In this document: positions 57,481 through 64,000 of the stretch, in pieces
Layout: each line of letters starts with the position of its first letter
Numbering within the stretch: the stretch's first letter is position 1
Origin: Apoderus coryli
Lineage: Eukaryota; Arthropoda; Insecta; Coleoptera; Attelabidae
Assembly: GCA_911728435.2 (NCBI GenBank)
Contig: OU452201.1
Location: 3,038,001 to 3,102,000 of the forward strand
Direction of reading: 5' to 3'
DNA length: 64,000 nucleotides
The notes under the pieces: generated by a model
Database searches by the model: none
What the model was told of the DNA's origin: nothing
Seen by the model: the letters and a program-made list of their open reading frames with translations, nothing else
Program-made: the position numbers and the translations under genes

Positions 57481-58411
57481 TGCCTCTTTAATTTTACTTT
57501 AACAAATAAAACATGTCATGCATATTATGTTTCTGACCTACAAGTTTTATTACAAGGTTAAATGAAATGACATGTAAAGTTTCATAAAAAATCGTAGTTA
57601 AAACAGCCTGTGCCTCAGTACAAAATTTAATACAAAAAAGTACAATAAATGTTCAATATGTCCTGTATAATATATCCTGAACTCAATTATAAGTACTACT
57701 TAAATCTATTGCCTCAATGTTTCTCAAATTATTCCAGTTACAGTTTTACTTTTTACAGTTTTTACTTATACTTAGTATACCCTGCAGTTAGTTCGAATGC
57801 AGTCATGAATTTTACGAACAGTATTTATTGCAATTTAAAGTTCTGCGCCTCTAAAGAACCACCCATTACTTTAGGCGGATAGTTTAGATTGACACATTTG
57901 CAGAATGATCATATGTCTCGTTTTCCTTAAATAGACAACATCACTCCTATCGAAGTCTGGTATATTTAGCTTAGGAAATTAAGGAGTACGGTCTAGATAA
58001 ACGACAGTTCAGTTTAGCGGTAATAAATTTAACAGTTCTACGGAAACTTTAAGAAAGGTATATTTTATATATACAGAAACAATATTTATATTTCCCGTAG
58101 GTAGACAAGTGTATTTAGAATTCATTCATTAACAGTCTATATACAAAATACACAATATTCAGTAGTATTTGTTATACTCGTATTATCACCTATTATGGTT
58201 TTACAAAAACAACATTTTTGGGAAAAGCTTTTCAAAATTTCACCTTATAATATAACAATATAAACATGCACTTTATTCCATACACACGATGCGTTTAGTG
58301 AATTACACTAACTTAAAGAAGGTCGCTATATCATCTATTGAATTGATTTTTCGACATTTAGCCAACTTTTGGGATTGTTTCCCCTACTGTACTATTTTAA
58401 TTGAGTGTTTT
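57481..58411. other. Intergenic DNA, nothing recognised
   Basis: About 930 bases of AT-rich DNA between LINE copy N and the P-like transposon. Confidence 0.35.
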
Positions 58412-58446
58412 ACCATAGAATAAGAAAGCTACGCTAACCAGAAGTT
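58412..58446 (+). repeat. Left TIR of P-like element
   Basis: Starts ACCATAGAATAAG and includes CGCTAACCAGAAGTTT; pairs with 60366-60404. Confidence 0.85.
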
Positions 58447-58738
58447 TTACTTGACGATTTCGATGGGATTTTGTGTTCGTTCGCGCGATTTTGTGCGCAA
58501 GCTGTCGAATTGGGTAAAATTCCAATATGGACGAATATTAATAATTGTTTACATTCGTTTATTCCATTTTCTAAAAAGTTTTCAACGTTTTTCCATTTTT
58601 ATTAGTTATTTGGTTATAAGATTTATTGAAATCTAGTTTTAAGAACAATAGTGTAATAGTGTTTATTTAATTCACTGTTAGTGAAAGCATAGATTATTAA
58701 TTGTGTACCTACATAAATCTTTGGTGTGGTGAAAGACA

Positions 58739-59870
58739 ATGCCAAATTATTGTAGTAACAACAGCCACAAAACTGGAAAGTTAATAAGATATTTCAAAAT
58801 TCCGAGTGATCCAATAAGGTATGTAATGTACCTACACAAAATGTTGAATGTTTTAGCTATATTTTTTAAATAATTTTCAAGGCAACTTCAATGGGTGGAA
58901 AACATTGGCAGGTTAGACTTGATATCGAACGAACCGGAAAAAGTGTTTAACCGCAAAGTTTGTAGTTAACATTTTGAGGAGAAAATGTTTGCTGGTTTTG
59001 GCAACAGCAAGCACAAAAGGGAAGCCATACCGACTATTTTTTAAAAGGTGGTTAGCGAGCAAGGTAAATGTTTGATGAGTGTTGTGTTCGTCGTATGTAC
59101 ATATTTAATTAATTTTTTTAAGTGCGCGCCGATTCTCCACAACCATCAACGATATCGGATGGATCTTCTCTGGTTTTTGATGACTTGAATTTGGAAAAAA
59201 CCCTTTAGATAGTAAGCTCCTTTTAACTACAAATTCTATCTTCATATAGGTATTAGATGAAATTCTAAATTACAGAACAACTGCAAATATCTCCAGGAAT
59301 ATCTGAGCAATATCCAAGAAAAAAGCCTTGAAAATGGAGGTGCAGAACCTTAAAAGAAAGTTCGATAGAATTACCGGAACTTTCGAACAGACCATTCGAT
59401 AAAGAAGATTATATTGAGTTTGTTAAAACTAATTTTAAGGAAGGCTTGGCTAATTTTGTTATTATGCAGTATAATTTATCCAAGAAATCATTGAAATGTC
59501 GGAGATATACAAGTGAGTTCAAGAAATTTGCCGTAACTGTATATTTTCTTGGATCTAAACTATATCAACACTTACAAGAAACTTTTTTTAGCATTTTTTT
59601 TAACCACAAAACCACAATTCATGTAAAGTTGAATATTTGAAAGATATTATATTTCAAACAATAAAAAAATTAATTTAATTAGCCTTAATGTGCGGGGTAT
59701 AGTGAGCGATCAAGGATCCAACTTTTTAGCTTTCTCACAGCAAAATGGGGTGCAACCAGAAAGACCGTATTATATTTACCGCGCCCAAATTCCTTAAAAA
59801 ATCGCCAAAGTATTCCAGAGGATATAATCAGGGTTTGTCAGACTGAGAGAAATGTTACGGAAAAATAAAC
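58739..59870 (+). pseudogene. THAP/P-element-type transposase, broken
   Basis: Exon 1 (58739-58818) starts MPNYCSNNSHKTGKLIRYF; an intron with GTATGT donor and TTTTCAAG acceptor (58819-58881) splits it from exon 2. Exon 2 reads QLQWVENIGRLDLISN to VCS-stop-HFEEKMFAGFGNSKHKRE then AIPTIF. This is a C2CH THAP DNA-binding domain with the C-terminal AVPTIF-like signature. A TAA replaces the Glu of SEHF, and the second zinc-binding Cys appears to be His. A further intron (about 59064-59122) and a linker follow. The frame 59446-59640 has CRRYTSEFKKFAVTVYFLGS then KLYQHLQETF, matching the conserved start of the P-element/THAP9 catalytic region. Near 59700 it reads GIVSDQGSNFLAFSQQNGVQ then PERPYYIYR, the block around the second catalytic Asp. 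The last acidic residue and C-terminus are missing. Confidence 0.88.
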
Positions 59871-60365
59871 TGTTGCCGTCGAGGCATGAGTCTCCAAATT
59901 TAAGTGTAAAAGTAATATTTCTGTGACCTTTTTGTCATTTATCTTTTTCCTAAGACTCTTGATGACAAGCTATATTTTTTTTTTATTGTAGACAGCTATT
60001 TTTTATTTCTATTTAAATTATTCCATATTATTTATTCAAGCCTAGGAATTTTTTTCATTTTGAACCCTTTTCCACTAATAAGGAACGGATTGGTAAGCAC
60101 GTTTTTATGATACATTTCATAGGTTATATTCTATCAAAGCTATAAATAACTAGGCAATATTTCTTCTATGTTTTGGAAATATATTTTTTTTAAAGTTTTT
60201 AACGCCTTTTTACACTATGCCATCTAATCTAATTTTATGGTTAATGTGTTAGGTTATACTCTATTAAACCAAAAAAAATAAGTTGAAGTATGAATTTTTT
60301 AACTTTTTAAACTCTTCTGCGCGAGTTTCAAGAAATCCCATACAAATCAATGCTATTTACACGAA

Positions 60366-60404
60366 GATAAACTTCTGGTTAGCGAAGCTTACTTATTCTA
60401 TGGT
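60366..60404 (-). repeat. Right TIR of P-like element
   Basis: Ends GCTTACTTATTCTATGGT, with AACTTCTGGTTAGCG inside; reverse complement of the left TIR with few differences. Confidence 0.85.
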
Positions 60405-61473
60405 TTTACTGAACCTTCTCCAAAAACCTACGATTATTGAAATAAATATTGAAGTTCCAAGGATCAATAACAAAATAAACTTATTAACATAAGTAGTCAT
60501 AAAGTCAAACTTTGACATTCAAATCAAACCTCTTAAAAGTCCGATGATAATATCCACCAAACACGCAATCATATTAATTTACCACTCCATCTTGGAAATG
60601 AAGGAAAATCCATAGTCAGCTTTCTATCTATCGTCAGCTATGGGCCCGCTAGTAGAGAGAGAATGGTTCGCAATTGCTCAATAATCCGTGAAGTACGTAC
60701 ATAGTATAGCGAGAGCGAAAAATCGAAATAGAAAAAAAACACACATACACACACGAGTAAAAACAAAAGACAAATAGGTACAATTGAAAAGCTCTCTGAA
60801 AAGAGGCTAAACTTTACGAATAACAGTAAAAATCTACGATTATTGTCTAAAGTCTAGGGTATATACAAGTCGAAATAAGGTTTAGGAATAGCTGAATGTA
60901 CATTATTTGCAAAACTGGATCATTTTGAAGACACATTTCATACAGTATCGATGTAAGTTTAGATTTTGATGATTTCAATACCTAAGTATTTTTGCAAAAA
61001 TAAGTCATATGATTTGGCGAAAACAAAAACGCTTTTTTGATTTCAGAAATACCATTTTTCGATCGAAGGTGGTTAGTTTCATCCAAAAATGGGTTATGAC
61101 AATTTAGGACGCCCTGTACACACATATATAAGGATGCTTTCAGCCAGATAGGGTATATGTGTATCTGGCGAAGAGTTTTTATTTATTGGATTCTACGAGG
61201 GTGGCGTTTTCCGATAAGGGACACATACAAGGGGGTCGACCGCCTTTTCTAACAGAAAATACATTCACTTATTGAACACCGAGAACTCCATTTGAATAGA
61301 GACTCTGATGTATTCCTATTTTTTGAATTTCACAATCTCTTTCTGCTGACATGTATCGGCATACTATTGTTGGCACATCAGTGTGAGATATTAAGGAATA
61401 ACTAAAACACTGTTCTTTGTATAGTTACATTAAAATCAGCGAAAAACATCATTTGTTTAAATTACCAACAGTT
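60405..61473. other. Intergenic DNA, nothing recognised
   Basis: About 1 kb, AT-rich, no supported gene. Confidence 0.35.
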
Positions 61474-61554
61474 AGAGATATCTAGATGTAAAAGTAAAGT
61501 TGGCTAGGATCAAAAAAAACCAGAATAAAAAATCAATTAGATACAAGAGAACTC

Positions 61555-62403
61555 ATGAGAAATGAAGATCTTACAAAGAGATATGCGGAATCCATCAATA
61601 AATACGTGAAAAGTATTAATCAAACTAATGATATTGAAGACATTGTTATTGGAATAAAAGAGTCCATAAAAGCATCAAACGAAGAAATCAAATCGAAAAT
61701 AAGAAAAGGGAAAAAGAAAGAATTGATGACGATAGAGATATTGGATCTGATGGAAGGTCGCAGGAAATATAAAATCCAGGGAAATCAAGAGAAATATAAG
61801 GATACTCACAAGGAAATAAGAAGGAAGATCAAAGAAGCAAAGGAACTATGGATGGAAGAAAGATGTATTGAAATAGAACGGTTACAAACAAGAGGTGATT
61901 CATTTGGATTGCACAAAAAAGTAAAAGAAATATCACATATATACAGAAAACAACACAAAAGTCGAATACGCAATGATCAAAATGAGTATATAACATCAGA
62001 AGAAGAACTAGCAACGACATGGAAAAAATACGCGGAAAACCTTTTCATTGATATAAGACCACAGCAGCCAGTGCATACGCTGCACTCTGATAATTTATCG
62101 GGGCCCTCTATAATTAAAAGCGAAGTGATATATGCCATCAAGTCAACCAAGATGTACAAAGCCCCAGGACCAGATGACATCACCGTAGAAGCAATTAAGT
62201 TGTTAGACGAAGAAAATGTAGAAATGCTAGTGAATTTGTTCAATCGCATATATGACACTGGCCACATTCCATCTGATTGGCTTCGATCAACGTTCGTAAT
62301 GATCCCAAAGACGACCAACGCCACGAAATGTAAAGACCATCGCCTTATCAGCCTAATCAGTCATCTGCTGAAGGTATTCACTCTAGAATGTTCAATAAAC
62401 TAG
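61555..62403 (+). pseudogene. RTE ORF, connecting region and RT fingers
   Basis: An open frame of 282 codons. It begins inside the element, the ATG being an internal Met of the original protein since the frame is open upstream to the element edge. It is rich in Lys/Glu helices (KSKIRKGKKKELMTIEILDL, YKDTHKEIRRKIKEAKELWM), then has the RTE motifs TWKKYAENLF, STKMYKAPGPDDITVEAIKL, LFNRIYDTGHIPSDWLRSTF and MIPKTTNATKCKDHRLISLI. It ends frameshifted after SHLLKVFT, where a few bases are missing compared with related elements. Confidence 0.9.
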
Positions 62404-63581
62404 AAGATCTAAGCGGAGACACACAGTTTGGTTTTAAAAGCGGAATGGGGACTCGTGAAGCCGTTTTCTGCCTGAATACTTTAGTACAAAACAGCTTAGA
62501 CCAACGAAAAGACGTATATATGCTGTTTATTGATTACGAGAAGGCCTTCGACAATGTTAGACATGAGACCTTGTTGAAACTTCTGCACAATGCCAATATT
62601 GACGCAAAAGATATCAGAATCATCCAAAATCTATACTGGAATCAAAAAGCCTGTGTAAGATTTGAGAAATCACTAACAACAGACGAATTTAAAGTTCTAA
62701 AGGGGGTTCGACAAGGGTGCATACTGTCACCAATACTGTTTAACTTATACGTCGAAAATATATTTTCTGAGGCGCTGGAAGACTTAGAGTGTGGGATTAA
62801 AGTAAATGGTATACCAATTAACAACATACGGTATGCAGACGACACCGTAATCATTGCTGACAGTGAAGAGGACTTACAACTAATGCTGGAGCAGATAAAT
62901 ACGGTTGGAAAGGGGAATGGTCTCAAAATAAACATACAAAAGACAAAGTACATGATAGTAAGCAGAAACCCTCCTCAAAATGCTGTGTTAAAGTTGGAAG
63001 ACCAACCTATTGAACGAGTGCAAAACTTTAAATACCTTGGAACCAACATAAATGAACAATGGAATCCCGAACAGGAAATTGGCTGTCGCATACAACAAGC
63101 GAAGCAAGCTTTCACAAGCCTAAGACCCTTTCTTTGCAACCTGACATTGTACCTCAAATTAAGATGCAGAATGGTGCAGTGTTACGTCTGGTCCATCCTG
63201 TTATATGGAATGGAAACATGGACTCTGAAGATCCGGTCGATAAACAAGCTTGAGGCTTTTGAAATGTGGTGTTTAAGAAGGATGCTACGTATATCGTGGG
63301 TAGACCGAGTTCGAAATGAAGACGTTCTTAGAAGAGCGGGATTCGAAAGAGAACTTTTCAACATACTCAAGAAACGGAAAATTGGATACCTGGGCCACAT
63401 ACTACGAGGAGAGAAGTACAAAATACCACAGATAATTCTCCAAGGAAAAATTGAAGGGAAGAGAGGAGTAGGATGTAAACAGATGTCCTGGTTGAGAAAC
63501 ATCAAGAACTGGACAGGCATTAGCAATACGGGCGAGCTCTGTCGCGCTGCGGAAGCAAGGACCCTTATTATGATGAGATAG
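62388..63581 (+). pseudogene. RTE ORF, RT palm to C-terminus
   Basis: The second frame, 397 codons, overlaps the first. It has RMFNKLEDLSGDTQFGFKSG, LFIDYEKAFDNVRHETLLKL (first catalytic Asp), LKGVRQGCILSPILFNLYVE, NNIRYADDTVIIADSEEDLQ (catalytic YADD), LKINIQKTKYMIVSRNP and FKYLGTNINEQWNPEQEI. The RTE C-terminal region follows: ILLYGMETWTLK, FEMWCLRRMLRISWVDRVRN and KQMSWLRNIKNWTGIS, to a TAG. All RT core residues are present, so only the single frame break and the missing endonuclease separate it from an active sequence. Confidence 0.92.
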
Positions 63582-63632
63582 TCGCCAACGCACTAGAAGT
63601 GTACGGCATTTTAAGAAGAAGAAGAGATATCT

Positions 63633-64000
63633 GAAGTACAGGGTGTCACAATTGAAAAGGTTAATAAAACACGCCGCCATCAAATCTGTAGCCGATCTCT
63701 ATTCTCCCCGGAATTTCAATCTTTTACAAGTTGAATGACCGTTTCCACAAACAGCGAAAACAAATAAAATTACACTACTATACATCTCAATCCAGAAAGT
63801 TTCGTCAGACTGCTGCCCTATCAGATTTGGCATGGTTCACCTGTTATATATTTTTACAGTAGACAATTAGATGCGGTGGTTTTGACAACATGTTTTATCG
63901 CTATATTCATTTGTGATTCCAAAAACCAAAACCAAGATCGACGCAAACTACAATAAATCCGATTTTGTGAAATAGATATTTTTCTTCTGAAGATTCTGTA
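63633..64000. other. Intergenic DNA at window edge
   Basis: A CAGGGTGTCACAATTG motif at about 63641 resembles ends of small DNA elements, but no partner is visible before the window ends. No gene seen. Confidence 0.4.

Larger units (their letters stand above)
58412..60404 (+). mobile_element. P-element-like transposon with THAP gene
   Basis: About 2 kb bounded by inverted repeats: ACCATAGAATAAG and GCTAACCAGAAGTTT on the left (58412-58446), and the matching reverse complement on the right (60366-60404), about 37 bases with few mismatches. A weaker match may extend further in. The interior encodes a broken THAP-domain, P-element/THAP9-type transposase. Outer ends and the target duplication were not resolved exactly. 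The block at 59862-60000 also occurs at 9988-10140. Confidence 0.85.
61484..63622 (+). mobile_element. RTE-clade LINE with 10-bp TSD, near-intact RT
   Basis: A 2.14-kb plus-strand RTE copy flanked by AGAGATATCT (61474-61483 and 63623-63632) and ending in an (AAG)n tail. The apurinic endonuclease is lost by 5' truncation; the connecting region and whole RT remain in two frames. It is the best-preserved member of the family also seen at 14.0-15.3 and 30.6-32.3 kb, and serves as reference for the deletions in those. Confidence 0.94.

Noticed and set aside
1..64000. tRNA or rRNA genes, CRISPR arrays, bacterial promoters and ribosome binding sites
   Set aside because: No tRNA-like box A/box B pair or rRNA-like block was noticed, and the window is eukaryotic, so bacterial features do not apply.

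Overview
This window is eukaryotic, A+T-rich insect-type DNA made almost entirely of transposable elements. I see no complete host gene, no rRNA or tRNA, and nothing bacterial. The element mix (CR1/Jockey-like and RTE non-LTR retrotransposons, mariners, an intron-bearing THAP/P-element relative, a solo LTR and Penelope-like repeats with hammerhead-like motifs) fits an arthropod. The order cannot be fixed from sequence alone. Many listed reading frames begin at GTG or TTG or at a truncation edge, so most CDS entries here are broken element ORFs, not cellular genes.

Layout. 1-10 kb: a decayed mariner, two truncated LINE copies, a second mariner scrap, then about 3 kb of featureless AT-rich DNA. 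10.16-12.75 kb: a DNA transposon with an intact 356-codon transposase and terminal inverted repeats of about 660 bp. 13.4-17.4 kb: a nested cluster, one LINE split by an RTE element and by a second LINE, each with a visible target-site duplication. 18-26 kb: LINE fragments, a mariner scrap, one frameshifted exon of the purine-synthesis gene GART, a LINE interrupted by another element, and a solo LTR. 28-34.4 kb: a LINE, an RTE copy with a 10-bp TSD, a Jockey copy lacking its catalytic block, and a mariner scrap. 36.9-42.4 kb: a perfect 168-bp-arm palindrome and a diverged palindrome, both with hammerhead-like motifs, a 490-bp tandem duplication, and a 243-bp direct repeat. 44-51.2 kb: an internally deleted LINE, a LINE 3' end, and a nearly full-length two-ORF LINE. 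52.5-57.5 kb: an ORF1 scrap, a mariner scrap and a long LINE copy. 58.4-60.4 kb: the P-element relative. 61.5-63.6 kb: the most complete RTE copy, with a 10-bp TSD.

How the parts relate. The LINE copies are several related families sharing the same RT architecture (FADD catalytic box, about 200-residue C-terminal region) and a common 3' end (CTGTT..CAATAAA followed by a microsatellite). The full-length copy at 47.2-51.2 kb supplies the reference for reading the others. In it ORF2 has no ATG before the endonuclease domain, and ORF1 ends on the heptamer TTTAAAC directly before its stop. A -1 shift there enters ORF2 exactly, so the two ORFs may be made as a frameshift fusion. Other items worth following up are the hammerhead-bearing palindromes, the long-TIR transposon, the P-element relative and the orphan GART exon.
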